Assembly: GCA_023150895.1 (NCBI GenBank)
Contig: JAKLJY010000072.1
Location: forward strand, 1-40,732
Reading direction: 5' to 3'
Source: Myxococcota bacterium
GTDB taxonomy: Bacteria > Myxococcota_A > Bradymonadia > UBA7976 > UBA1532
DNA: 40,732 nucleotides
Shown here: piece by piece, positions 14,773 to 24,134 of the stretch
How the letters are laid out: each line of letters opens with the position of its first letter
How positions within the stretch are numbered: position 1 is the stretch's first letter
Made by a program: the position numbers and the translations under genes
Notes under the pieces: generated by a model
What the model saw: only the letters and a program-made list of their open reading frames with translations
What the model was told of the DNA's origin: nothing
The model's database searches: none

Positions 14773-15718
14773 GACCGGCGAGTGATTCGAGGGCGACGAC
14801 GACGCGCCGCGCGGCCTCGCCCGGGTAGGCGAACAGGCGTTCGACCCAGGCGCGGCGACCGGCCGCGGCGGGGTCCGCGCCCGACAGCGCCGCCGTCAGC
14901 GCCCCGCCGAGACCTCGAGCGACGACCTGCTCGCCGACGTCGAACAGTTCGTGGCTGCGGGGGTTGGCCGGCCCCGTCAGCCGATGCACCCGGGGCGCGA
15001 TGGCGTCGACGAGCTGAATGATGGGGCGGTCCCGCACGGCAAACTCGGCGACGACCGGGGAGAAGTCGCTCACCAGCACGTCGGCGGCGCAAAGGTAGGG
15101 TGTCGCGTCGGTCACGCGCGCCACGACGGGGGCGAGCGCCAGGCGCCGGCTGCGGTGCTCCCGCGGGTGCGGCAACACGATCAGCTGCGCGCCGACGGCG
15201 GCGACGGCCTCGACGACGTCCGTCAGCCACGGCAACGTGCCGTGTCCCCGGGCGCGCCGGGGACTGAGGGCCACACGCTGGTGCCAGCGGGGCGCGAAAA
15301 CCACCAGCGGCCGGGCCGGGTCGAGGCCGTGCGCGGCGATCACCCGCGCGCGGGCATCCGGGGCGGCCCGCAGCGCATCCGCGCGCGGCAGGCCGGTGAC
15401 GACGAAATGGCGGACCTCCGGGGCGACGACGTGCAGGACATCGACATAGACCGGCCCCGGCAGACAGACGAGGTCGACGGCGGCGGCCGCGCCCTTCAGC
15501 TCGGCCCCCCACCCGCGCCCGGGGTTGCTGCGCTGCGGGAGGTAGGCGACCGGCCCGACCCCCGCCCGGCGCAAGGCGAGCGCGTCGGCGACCGTGCCGC
15601 ACAGCGCCACGTCGCAGGGGCCGTCGGTGACGACCAGGTGGCCCGCGCGGCCGAGCTCGGCCATCACCGGCGCCACCGCCGCGCGCGTCCCCGGCGTCTC
15701 TGGGAGTCGCACGATCAC
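14753..15718 (-). CDS. CDP-glycerol glycerophosphotransferase-like protein
   Basis: The product is 321 residues. The C-terminal half shows the TagB/TagF-type signature: VVFAPRWHQR, then LIVLPHPREH, then ADVLVSDFSPVVAEFAVRDRP, which corresponds to the conserved SD(Y/F)SS...DRP nucleotide-binding region. The GT-B fold and family suggest transfer of glycerol-phosphate or a related group from a CDP-activated donor. The protein is shorter than the Gram-positive teichoic-acid polymerases. The start is uncertain. I use GTG 15718, the first start codon consistent with the divergent tamB promoter region; a TATGCT element ends 6 nt before it, so it may be leaderless. The ATG at 15844 would overlap tamB. 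It converges on the sulfatase-like gene and may act with it on envelope glycans or lipids. Confidence 0.75.
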   Translation of the reverse strand: MIVRLPETPGTRAAVAPVMAELGRAGHLVVTDGPCDVALCGTVADALALRRAGVGPVAYLPQRSNPGRGWGAELKGAAAAVDLVCLPGPVYVDVLHVVAPEVRHFVVTGLPRADALRAAPDARARVIAAHGLDPARPLVVFAPRWHQRVALSPRRARGHGTLPWLTDVVEAVAAVGAQLIVLPHPREHRSRRLALAPVVARVTDATPYLCAADVLVSDFSPVVAEFAVRDRPIIQLVDAIAPRVHRLTGPANPRSHELFDVGEQVVARGLGGALTAALSGADPAAAGRRAWVERLFAYPGEAARRVVVALESLAGLTSAAK

Positions 15719-15794
15719 CGCGCGAGCATACGCGCATCGTCGCGGGCGCGCGCCGATTCTTCTTCGCCCCGGGTCCTGATACCTTCCCGCCGCG

Positions 15795-18700
15795 ATGACG
15801 CCCTCGCCGCCCAGCCCGTCGGACCCACCGGACTCGCCGATCACGCAGGCGGCGGTCGCGACGACCCGAACGGTGGTGCGGGCCGGTGTCCGCCTGTATC
15901 AACGCATCACCGGCGATCTCATTCTGGTGCTGGCGTTCCTGGGGCTGCTCTATTTTCTGATCTATTTCACGATCAACTCGAACTACGCCCGACAGGTGTT
16001 CAACGAGGTGGTCAACGGTCAGGTCTTTCGGGGCAGCATCAAGTGGGAGCGCATCACCTGGGGCCCCTGGCCGAGCGAGCTGCACATCCAGCGGCCCGTG
16101 CTGGCGGATTCCACCGGTCGACCGGTCATCCGGGTGGCCGAGGTCGACGTCTCGCTCAACCTGCTCGCGTTGACCGATGGGGCCATCGTCGGTGAGGACA
16201 TCATCATCGACTCGCCCGTCGTCGACTTTCGCGAGGTCCCGGTGGAGGACGAGTGGGGCAACCCGTCGCGCGCGCTGAACATCTCCGCGATGTTTCTGCC
16301 GCCGCAGCGTGAGCCCGATCCCGGTCACCCGGGCGGACCGCCGCGCATGAGCTTCCGCGTCGCCGAGATCCGCAACGCGCGCTACCAGATGGATCTGCCG
16401 TCGATTCACGTCGACTGTCGCGGCGTCTGGGTCGAGGACGCCTTCTTCGAGCTGCGCGCGAACCCCGCCGGCGCCGGGCCCGTCTCGATGGACATGGGCG
16501 CGCACAGCCTGCAGGTGCGCGACGTGACCGTCACGATCCCGAAGACGCCCGGGGAGATCGCGGCCTCGCGGCGGCCCACCGCCGAGGTCTGGCGCTGGCG
16601 ACCGAAGGGCGTGGTCCTGCGCGACTACTCGTGGCGCGACTGGTCGTTCCGGGCCGAGAGCTTTCGAAGCCGTCTGGGGGAGGACACCCTCGCCGTGCAA
16701 GGGTTCGCCCTCGACCTCGACGAGGTGCGCGGCGTTTCGATTGGCGGGCACCTGCAGGTCGACACGAAGGACATCGGCCGCCACCTGGCCATGTTCGGCA
16801 TCGAGGGCCTCGCCGGGCCCGCCGTCATCGACCTGCGCACCGCGGGCGAGCTGATGAGCCAGGCCGGCGGCGGCACCCTCGAGGGCCCCGGTCTCGCGCT
16901 CCCGGGCGGGCTGTCGACGGGGCCGTGGCGCCTGCACGTCCGCCACGAGAACAACCGCGTCGACCTGCAGCGCGTGTCGGTTTCGGCTGGCGGAGGGCGG
17001 ATCGAGGGGCACGGGTTCCTCGACGGCGAACGTGGACGGGCCCGGGTCGACCTCGCGCTCGACGACGTGGTGCCGGCGACGACCGGCCTTTCGCCGCCCG
17101 CCCCGACGCTGGTCGACCTGCTCGAGGCCCGCTTCGGCGGGACACTCGGCGCGACCGTCACCGGCCTCTTCACCGAGACGCCGACCCTCGCCGCGACGGC
17201 GGGCCTCTCCATCGAGCGGGGCCGCGAGGCCTCGCTGCTGCCCCCGGAGACGCGGATCGAAACGACGGCCCTCTGGCAGGGCCAGACAATCGATGTGCGG
17301 CACGTCGCCCTGCGGACCGGCACGGACGACCTGGAAGGTCGCGGGCGCGTCTCCCTGGACGAAAAGCGCATCACCGGGCGCCTCTCGGCCGTGGTCTCCG
17401 ACCTCGCGCCGTATGCGAGTCTGGCCGGACTCCCCCTCCGGGGGGCGCTGACGGCCGACGCCGCGCTCTCGGGGCCCTGGGATCGCCCGGAGGCGACGGC
17501 CGAGGTCCGTGGCCGCGGGCTGACCTGGGCGTCGTTTCCGTCCGCGGACGTCGATCTGCGCGCTCGCCTGGAGGCCGGTCGGCTGGGGGTCGACGCCCTC
17601 GACGTCCGCAGCGGGGGCGCGACGCTGACGGCGAAGGGCACCGCCGATCTCTTCCGGCCCCGGCGCGCGCTCTCGGCGAGCGCCCGCGTCGAGGGCTTCG
17701 ACGTCTCGACCTGGGTGCACGTCGTGCCGGTCTTCGGCCTGGCCCGGGCGGAGGTCACGGCCCGTGGCTCGCTCGACCGCCCCGAGCTGGACGTCACGCT
17801 GGCCGTGACCGAGGCGCGCTTCCGGGACCTGCCGTCGGCGGCGGTGGACCTGCGGGCCCGGTCGGTCGGCCTCGAGCGGCCCGCGGTTCACATCGAGTCC
17901 CTCGCCGTCACCGCCCCGTCCGGCCACGTCACCGTGCGCGGGGACCTGGCGCCGCTCTCGCCGGACGCTCCCCTCGCGCTGACGGCCCGCGTCGAGGACC
18001 TCGCCCTCGGTGCCCTGCGCCTGCCGGTCGACGTCAGCGGCCGCGCGCGTGCCGAGCTCGAGCTCGGCGGCACGCTGCGGTCCCCCACCGTCGGCGGCAC
18101 GGTCGGCCTCACGGCCCCGCGCTACCAGAGCCTCTCGCTCGACGCGCTCGAGTTCACCGGGCGCTGGTCCCCGCCGTGGATCAAGGTCGATCGCCTGAGC
18201 GCCGTCGGCACCGACGCCACCCTCGTCGCCGATGCCCGCGCGCGCCGCATGGGGGCGGGGGCGGCGGCGACGACGTCCGAGGCCACCGGACCACGCGCCG
18301 ACACGAGTCGCAACCTCGTGACCATCCGGGACCTCTCCCTGCAGTGGCCCGACCTGGCGTTCGAGGGCGAACTCGACCTCGACCGCATTCCGCTCGGGCT
18401 CACACGGCACTTCCTGGCCGAACCGCTGCCCGTCGAGGGCGCCCTTTCGGCCCACCTCGTCGGCCGCGGCACGCCCCAACGTCCCGCGGCGAACGGCTCG
18501 ATCAGCCTCCACGACGTGGCCTACGACCGCTACGCCATCGGCGACGCGACGCTGACGGTCGAGGCCGCGGACGAGCGCCTGAGGCTCGACGGCCGCTTCT
18601 TCGACGACACGCTGGTTGCGGCGAGCCTCCCCACGACCCGGGGGCAGGGGCCTGCGACGGTGACGATCCGCTTCACGGACCTCGCGCCCGAGCGCATCCT

Positions 18701-20582
18701 GCGGGCGGTGCCCGTCGGGGCCGAGCCGACCGTGGCCGCCGCCGGCACGCCCCCGCCCGCGCACCCGATGGGCGATCTGCGCGCCCGCCTGACCGGCACC
18801 CTGTCGGGCGGCATCGACCTCTTCGCCCCGCCGCCCCTCGCGCCGTTCGTCGACCTCGAACTCACGGACCTCCGGGTCGACGACAAGCGTCTGAGCCTCG
18901 TGAACATCGAGCCCGTCCGCGCCAGCTATCGCGACCGCAACCTCACCGTCTCGCGGCTCGGCCTGCAGGCCGCCGGCCAGAAGATCCGCGCGGAGGGCAC
19001 GCTGCGCGACCACGCCTTCCTCGACGCCCACGTCGATGGCGATCTCGATCTCGGGCTGCTGCAGGGCCTCCTGAGCGGTACCTTCTCCCGCGTCGAGGGG
19101 CAGGCGACGGTGGACCTCGCGGTGACCGGGCCGGTGCTGGATCCGAGCGCCGAGGGGCGCATCCGCCTCACCCGGGCCCTGCTCGTGCCCCGCTCCGCGG
19201 TCATCGGGGCGGAGCTCGAGCTCATCGAGCCGGCGGAGCTGTGGGTGCAGAGCTTCACCGGACCCGCCCCGGCGCCGACCCCGGGCGCGGAGGGCGGCGA
19301 ACCGCGGGGCGCCTTCGTCGTCACCCTGCCGCCCCGCATCCCGGACCCGCGCGGGCCTCGGGAGAACCGATTGGTGCTGCGGCGCGACGACGGGCGTGTG
19401 GTCATCGGTGCGCTCGACGTGGCGCTCGAGAACTTCCTGCCGGCGCGCCTCGACGTCCGGCTCGATGCCGACAACATCTCGCTGCACGTGCCCGACGTCG
19501 TCCGGGCCACGTTCGATGCGGACGCGCTGCGGTTTTCGATGACGGACATGCTCCGCCCGTCGCGGACGGAGATGCTCGTCGGCGGCCGCGTCTACATCCA
19601 GCGCGCCACGTACACGGCCGACATCGCGCCCTCCTCACGTCTGAACCAGGGCCTGCGCGACAACCTGCGCGGCGTCTCACAGACCCGCACGGTCAGCGCG
19701 TTCGAGCGCTATCCCATCCTCAAGCGGCTCGACGTCGACCTGCAGGTGGACGGCGACAACGACATTTTCGTGCGCAACAACGTCTCCGTCGTCTCGCTGA
19801 ACCTCGAGATCCGGCCGTCGATTCGTCTCCGGGGCAATCTCTACGGTCGAGCCGATCTCGACGAGAGTCGCCGGCTGCGCATCGACGGCGAGATCGCCAC
19901 CCTCCCCGACACCTCGCACATCGTCTACAGCGGGCGCGAGTTCGAGGTGACCAACGGACAAGTCGACTTCGGCAAGGGGGACTTCCTCGACGCCACCCTC
20001 GTCGCGCGGCGGGCCTTCCGCAGTTGTCAGTCCGTCTCGTCGGGCTCGGGCGCCACGGGCGCCGGCGGCCCGTCGACCGATCCCGGCAATGGCCAGAAGG
20101 AAGAGCTCGTCACGCTCGAGCTGCGCTACCGCCTGCCCACCCTCGACGGAACGGGGGTGCCGTCGCTGCAGCTCTCGAGCGACTCGGGGTCGAGCGCCAT
20201 CGACGTCGCGACGCTGGTGCTGACGGGCGCCTGCGCGTCGCAGCTCACCGCCGCGTCGAGCGCGCAGCCGGCCCTCGAGGCCGCCTTCACCCCGGTCCTC
20301 AACCTGATCGAGGACCCCCTCAAGGAGACCCTCGACATCGATCTGAACCTCACGCCGAGCGGGCGCGGCACGCTGCTCGTCGAAGCCGACAAGGCCCTGT
20401 CCACCCGCCTGCGCCTCTACTCTTACGCGCCGGTCGGCACCGACGAGGATGCCACCATGCCGCGCCGCTTCGGTCTGGAGTATCAGTTCAACAACTTCGC
20501 CTTTGGGGACCTGAGCAACCAGAGCATCGGCCTCGAGAACAACACCACGGGTCAGATGATCCTCCTCCTGAACCTGGACTGA
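15795..20582 (+). CDS. tamB: TamB-like translocation and assembly module protein (DUF490)
   Basis: The product is 1595 residues. One N-terminal membrane anchor (about residues 37-55, LILVLAFLGLLYFLIYF) is followed by a very long periplasmic repetitive beta-structure. Repeats of the form G-x-L-x-L-x-x-x-x-[PY] ... DLRAR, ARV/VDL and TARGSLDRPELDV appear throughout, as in the AsmA/TamB superfamily. The last 400 residues hold the DUF490 region with GGRVYIQRATYTADI, IDGEIATLPDTSHIVYSGREFEV and a final LEYQFNNF. TamB bridges inner and outer membrane and, with its Omp85 partner, supports outer-membrane protein insertion or lipid transfer. The Omp85-family gene follows after 5 nt, which supports the pairing. 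The start ATG at 15795 has no clear SD; TACCTT lies 9 nt upstream. Confidence 0.92.
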   Translation: MTPSPPSPSDPPDSPITQAAVATTRTVVRAGVRLYQRITGDLILVLAFLGLLYFLIYFTINSNYARQVFNEVVNGQVFRGSIKWERITWGPWPSELHIQRPVLADSTGRPVIRVAEVDVSLNLLALTDGAIVGEDIIIDSPVVDFREVPVEDEWGNPSRALNISAMFLPPQREPDPGHPGGPPRMSFRVAEIRNARYQMDLPSIHVDCRGVWVEDAFFELRANPAGAGPVSMDMGAHSLQVRDVTVTIPKTPGEIAASRRPTAEVWRWRPKGVVLRDYSWRDWSFRAESFRSRLGEDTLAVQGFALDLDEVRGVSIGGHLQVDTKDIGRHLAMFGIEGLAGPAVIDLRTAGELMSQAGGGTLEGPGLALPGGLSTGPWRLHVRHENNRVDLQRVSVSAGGGRIEGHGFLDGERGRARVDLALDDVVPATTGLSPPAPTLVDLLEARFGGTLGATVTGLFTETPTLAATAGLSIERGREASLLPPETRIETTALWQGQTIDVRHVALRTGTDDLEGRGRVSLDEKRITGRLSAVVSDLAPYASLAGLPLRGALTADAALSGPWDRPEATAEVRGRGLTWASFPSADVDLRARLEAGRLGVDALDVRSGGATLTAKGTADLFRPRRALSASARVEGFDVSTWVHVVPVFGLARAEVTARGSLDRPELDVTLAVTEARFRDLPSAAVDLRARSVGLERPAVHIESLAVTAPSGHVTVRGDLAPLSPDAPLALTARVEDLALGALRLPVDVSGRARAELELGGTLRSPTVGGTVGLTAPRYQSLSLDALEFTGRWSPPWIKVDRLSAVGTDATLVADARARRMGAGAAATTSEATGPRADTSRNLVTIRDLSLQWPDLAFEGELDLDRIPLGLTRHFLAEPLPVEGALSAHLVGRGTPQRPAANGSISLHDVAYDRYAIGDATLTVEAADERLRLDGRFFDDTLVAASLPTTRGQGPATVTIRFTDLAPERILRAVPVGAEPTVAAAGTPPPAHPMGDLRARLTGTLSGGIDLFAPPPLAPFVDLELTDLRVDDKRLSLVNIEPVRASYRDRNLTVSRLGLQAAGQKIRAEGTLRDHAFLDAHVDGDLDLGLLQGLLSGTFSRVEGQATVDLAVTGPVLDPSAEGRIRLTRALLVPRSAVIGAELELIEPAELWVQSFTGPAPAPTPGAEGGEPRGAFVVTLPPRIPDPRGPRENRLVLRRDDGRVVIGALDVALENFLPARLDVRLDADNISLHVPDVVRATFDADALRFSMTDMLRPSRTEMLVGGRVYIQRATYTADIAPSSRLNQGLRDNLRGVSQTRTVSAFERYPILKRLDVDLQVDGDNDIFVRNNVSVVSLNLEIRPSIRLRGNLYGRADLDESRRLRIDGEIATLPDTSHIVYSGREFEVTNGQVDFGKGDFLDATLVARRAFRSCQSVSSGSGATGAGGPSTDPGNGQKEELVTLELRYRLPTLDGTGVPSLQLSSDSGSSAIDVATLVLTGACASQLTAASSAQPALEAAFTPVLNLIEDPLKETLDIDLNLTPSGRGTLLVEADKALSTRLRLYSYAPVGTDEDATMPRRFGLEYQFNNFAFGDLSNQSIGLENNTTGQMILLLNLD

Positions 20583-20587
20583 CGGGC

Positions 20588-23500
20588 GTGTCCGCTCCGC
20601 GTCCCCCCACCGCCGCTTCGCGCGTGAGCGCCCTCACCCGGGTGGTCGCGCTCGCGCTCCTGTTCGCGGGGCGAGCGCTGGCGCAGTCGTCGCCCGCCGA
20701 GGCCGCGGCGCCGACGCCCCCTGAACCCGCCGCCGCGACGGAGCGCGTCGCCGATCCGTGCGAGGCGGACTTCCGGCGCGCCGCAGAGGCCCTCGCCGGG
20801 CGTCCGGTCGCAACGGCGGCGGTGACGTGCGACGATCCCGAAGTGTGCGGTCCCGAGGCGCAGCCGCTGCTGACCGCCCTGTTGCGCCTCGATGTCGGCG
20901 CCCCCGTCGTGCCCGATGCCGTCGTCGCCGCCTGCAACCGCCTGCTGCGGACCGAAGCGTTCCGCGCCCTCGCACCGCGGTTCGAGGCGACGGCGGACGG
21001 AGGTGCGACGCTCACCTTCGACGGCAAGGGGCAGGTCGTCATCACCGAGGTGGACGTCGAATACGCGGAGGCGGCCAGCTTCTGGTACCCGAAGCAGTTC
21101 GAGACGCAGATCAAGAAGCGGCTGTCGCTGCGCAAGGGCGGCAACTACCCCGTCGACGATCCCGAGGCCATCGCCCGTCAGGAAGCCAACATCCTCGATC
21201 TGTACGAGCGGCTCGGCTACCGCGGGACGCAGGTGCGGATCGAGCCGCGCTTCCACGGCGACCGCGATGCACGGGTCCGGGTGCGGGTGCACATCCACGA
21301 GGGCGCGCAGGACCCCATCGGCGGCGTGCTGCTCCAGGGACACCGCGCCCGTTCCTACACCGAGGCCATCGCCCCCATCGAGACGGGCGAGCGGGTCGAC
21401 TTCTGGCAGCGCCTCTTTCGATTCATGGGGGTCGGTACCTACGAACGGCGCCGGTTTCGCGAACAGCTCAAGACGCTCGAGCAGCAGTATCGCGACGAGG
21501 GCTTCTTCGCGGCGCGCGTGCGCCTCGAGGACGTGCTGCGGCAGGCGGGCGAGGTCTACCCCCTCGTGCGCATCCTCGAGGGACCGCGCGTCGAGCTGCT
21601 CTTCGAGGGCAATCACACCTTGCCGGACGAGGCGCTGCGCGCGGTCACCACCTTCGGCACCAACGGCGCCATCGACGACACGGAGATTGCGGCGAGCCGC
21701 CTCGCGATCATCGCCGCCTACCAGGCGCAGGGTCACTACCACGTCCAGATTGCCCCCCGGCGCGACCGCGTCGACCGCGAGGGCCTTCGCCAGCGCATCG
21801 CCTTTCACATCGACGAGGGCCCCAAGGTTTACGTCCGGCAGGTCCGGTTCGAGAACAATCCCTCGATCGAGACCGAAAAGCTCGCGGCGGTGATGGAGAC
21901 GCAGGGCGTCGGCGAGGGCCGGGTCATCGGCCTGACGACGGCCTCGACGGCCATCCTGCAGGACGCCCGCATGAGCAACGATCTCCTGGCGGTGCGGACG
22001 CTCTATCGCGAGCGCGGGTATGCCGGCATCCGTTTCCGCTGCATGCCCCCCGGGCAGGATGCCGCCGTGTGGCAGGCGCTGCGGGCGCTCCCCCCCGACG
22101 AGGACGTCCACGGGCGCCTGCGCGGTCAGTTCGACGTCTGGAGCGACGATCCGGCCCTGAGCCGCTGTTTTCGTGTCCTGCCCGACCGCGACCCCCGCCT
22201 GGTCGACGTCGTCGTCGAGGTCGACGAGGGCATGAGGACGACGGTCAAGCGGGTCGCAATGGGCGAGATCCTGCGCGAGATGCCGCCCGAGATGCAGGAC
22301 GACGCGTACGAGCTGCTGGAGAACCTCGGTTTTACCGACCGGCAGCGGGGCTGGCAGCGCAACATCGGCCTCCACCGCCAGCAGGTGGTCTCCCTCGAGG
22401 GCTTCATCCTGCGGTTCTACCGCGGTCAGGGGTACACCCACGCCGTCGTGCAGGCCCACTGCGCCGACGAGCCCGAGGTCAAGGGTGCCCCCCCCCTGCC
22501 CCCCCCGGATCCGGCCGACCCCGACCCCACGTGCAGCGAGTCGGCGCTCTACGGCCGCAAGGTCGATCACATCCGGTTCCGCATCGCCAAGGGCCCCAAG
22601 TCGGTGGTGCAGGGCATCCTGATCCGCGGCAACTTGCAGACGAGCGATCGCACGATCCGCAAGGAGCTCCTGTTCTCCGAGGGCGAGGCCCTGCCGACGG
22701 ACGATCTCTTCACGAGCCAGGCCAACCTGCGGTCGCTCGGTCTGTTCGAGTCCGTCAAGGTCGAGACCATCGGCGCGACCGAGGCGGCCGCCGGCCCGGA
22801 GGCCATCGCGCCGGTCGTCGTCAAGGTCGGCGTCGAAGAGAGCCCCCGCTTCCAGATTCAGGGCAGCTTCGGCCTCAGCATCGAGTCGTCGCCGCTGACG
22901 ACGGACGAGCTGCCCCTGCTCTTCGTCCTCGGCACGACGCTGCGGGACCGCAACTTCTTCCGCCAGGGTCTCGAGGCCACGCTGTCCGCGCGGCATGCCA
23001 ACCGGCTGACGAACCCGACGAACTTCTACGGCGACGAGTCCCGCTGGCTCTTCGGGCCGGGTCTGACGGACCGCCGCTTTTTGTCGACGCGCCTCGTCGG
23101 CAGCCTCGAGGGCATCGTGCAGGCGGGCCTGACTTCGCAGCGGGACCTCTACGAGCGCCGCGGCGACCTCACGGGCACGCTGAGCTACGACTTCTCGAAC
23201 CTCTCGTATCCGAGCGACTGGGGTCGGGGCATGCTCGCCAGCTTCAAGACGGTCTACGGCCGCAAGCAGCTCCGCGAGCTGACGCGGCGCGGCGAGATCC
23301 CGGACTTCGGCGATCCGGTCAACGAGCTTTCGTTCCAGCCGCGGTTCACCCTCGACAAACGGGACAACCCCCTGCACCCGACGCGGGGCTTTCTGGCCGC
23401 CCTCGACAGCGAAGCGCGGTTCAACAGCAACACCCTCGTGCCGTCGCTGCTCGAGCCGGCCGTCAAAGAGACCCTGACCGGGCAGTACGTGCAGGCCCTC

Positions 23501-24016
23501 TTCAACCGGCAGCTCATCCTGGTCCCCACCGTGCGCATCGGGGCGGCGCAAACGCGCGACGTCTCCGACGAGCGCCTGCGGGACTTCCTCTTCAAGGCGG
23601 GCGGAGACGCCGTCTCGCACCCCGTCCGCGGATACGCCGACGCCGCCATCGACGCCTGCAACGGCCGCTACCGGCGCCGCGGGTGCAGCTCGGCCGTCGA
23701 CCCCACCGACGACCGCATCCTCCGCACCGTCGGCGGGCGCGCGTACGTCGGGGGCAGCTTCGAGGTGCGCTTCCCGACGTTCGTCTTCGAGGACTTCTGG
23801 CTCGCCGCGTTCTCCGACGTCGCCGCCGTGGCGCCCACCTACGCCGACCTGTCCGCCGACGGCAAGGACCGCTTCTACCCCTCCGTCGGCGGTGGCCTGC
23901 GTTGGCTGGTGACCGGGCAGATTCCCCTGCGGCTCGACGTCGGCGTGCCCCTGCGCGAGACGGTGTTCTCACGCGCCGAGCCCCGCTTGCACCTCAACAT
24001 CTTCTATCAGCTGTAG
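20588..24016 (+). CDS. BamA/TamA-family outer-membrane protein with expanded POTRA region
   Basis: The product is 1142 residues, against about 580 for TamA and 810 for BamA of E. coli. After a signal peptide (cleavage near GRALAQ) and a Cys-bearing N-terminal region, about six POTRA-like units of 90-110 residues run from roughly residue 148 to 750. Each ends in a hydrophobic strand and an EG/KG turn (HIHEG, ILEG, HIDEG, EVDEG, IAKG). The Omp85 barrel follows, with FTLDKRDNPLHPTRGF and the conserved VRGY motif (1013-1016) of the lid loop, ending in LHLNIFYQL. It should insert proteins into the outer membrane with the adjacent TamB. The start is GTG 20588, 5 nt after tamB; GTG 20624 is a possible alternative that begins closer to the signal peptide. 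Confidence 0.9.
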   Translation: MSAPRPPTAASRVSALTRVVALALLFAGRALAQSSPAEAAAPTPPEPAAATERVADPCEADFRRAAEALAGRPVATAAVTCDDPEVCGPEAQPLLTALLRLDVGAPVVPDAVVAACNRLLRTEAFRALAPRFEATADGGATLTFDGKGQVVITEVDVEYAEAASFWYPKQFETQIKKRLSLRKGGNYPVDDPEAIARQEANILDLYERLGYRGTQVRIEPRFHGDRDARVRVRVHIHEGAQDPIGGVLLQGHRARSYTEAIAPIETGERVDFWQRLFRFMGVGTYERRRFREQLKTLEQQYRDEGFFAARVRLEDVLRQAGEVYPLVRILEGPRVELLFEGNHTLPDEALRAVTTFGTNGAIDDTEIAASRLAIIAAYQAQGHYHVQIAPRRDRVDREGLRQRIAFHIDEGPKVYVRQVRFENNPSIETEKLAAVMETQGVGEGRVIGLTTASTAILQDARMSNDLLAVRTLYRERGYAGIRFRCMPPGQDAAVWQALRALPPDEDVHGRLRGQFDVWSDDPALSRCFRVLPDRDPRLVDVVVEVDEGMRTTVKRVAMGEILREMPPEMQDDAYELLENLGFTDRQRGWQRNIGLHRQQVVSLEGFILRFYRGQGYTHAVVQAHCADEPEVKGAPPLPPPDPADPDPTCSESALYGRKVDHIRFRIAKGPKSVVQGILIRGNLQTSDRTIRKELLFSEGEALPTDDLFTSQANLRSLGLFESVKVETIGATEAAAGPEAIAPVVVKVGVEESPRFQIQGSFGLSIESSPLTTDELPLLFVLGTTLRDRNFFRQGLEATLSARHANRLTNPTNFYGDESRWLFGPGLTDRRFLSTRLVGSLEGIVQAGLTSQRDLYERRGDLTGTLSYDFSNLSYPSDWGRGMLASFKTVYGRKQLRELTRRGEIPDFGDPVNELSFQPRFTLDKRDNPLHPTRGFLAALDSEARFNSNTLVPSLLEPAVKETLTGQYVQALFNRQLILVPTVRIGAAQTRDVSDERLRDFLFKAGGDAVSHPVRGYADAAIDACNGRYRRRGCSSAVDPTDDRILRTVGGRAYVGGSFEVRFPTFVFEDFWLAAFSDVAAVAPTYADLSADGKDRFYPSVGGGLRWLVTGQIPLRLDVGVPLRETVFSRAEPRLHLNIFYQL

Positions 24017-24078
24017 ACCTCCTCCTCGGCCTTGGCCCGACGCACTCTTTTGCGCTTTCCCGGACCCGGTGGTCGAGC

Positions 24079-24106
24079 TTGATCCCCGTTCGACCGATGT
24101 TAGACT
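24079..24106 (+). promoter_or_regulatory. Candidate extended -10 promoter
   Basis: TTGATC (24079-24084) and TAGACT (24101-24106) are 16 nt apart, and TG one base before the -10 makes it an extended -10 element. Transcription would start near 24113, leaving about 22 nt of leader with a GAGGT Shine-Dalgarno sequence before the ATG at 24135. It lies in the 118-nt gap after the BamA-like gene and would separate the following gene from that operon. Confidence 0.5.
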
Positions 24107-24134
24107 CACCAGACCCTTTCAGACCGAGGTCTCC

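Noticed and set aside
14733-19487. Very long open frame of 1584 codons on the minus strand, antisense to tamB
   Set aside because: Composition is Arg/Gly/Ala/Gln/His-rich with no domains. TamB on the plus strand is clearly real. Long antisense frames are expected in such GC-rich DNA.
16631-20587. Upstream extension of the BamA-like frame (to 2461 codons) through tamB
   Set aside because: The extension is an Arg/Pro-rich shadow of tamB. The signal peptide and family similarity begin only after 20588.
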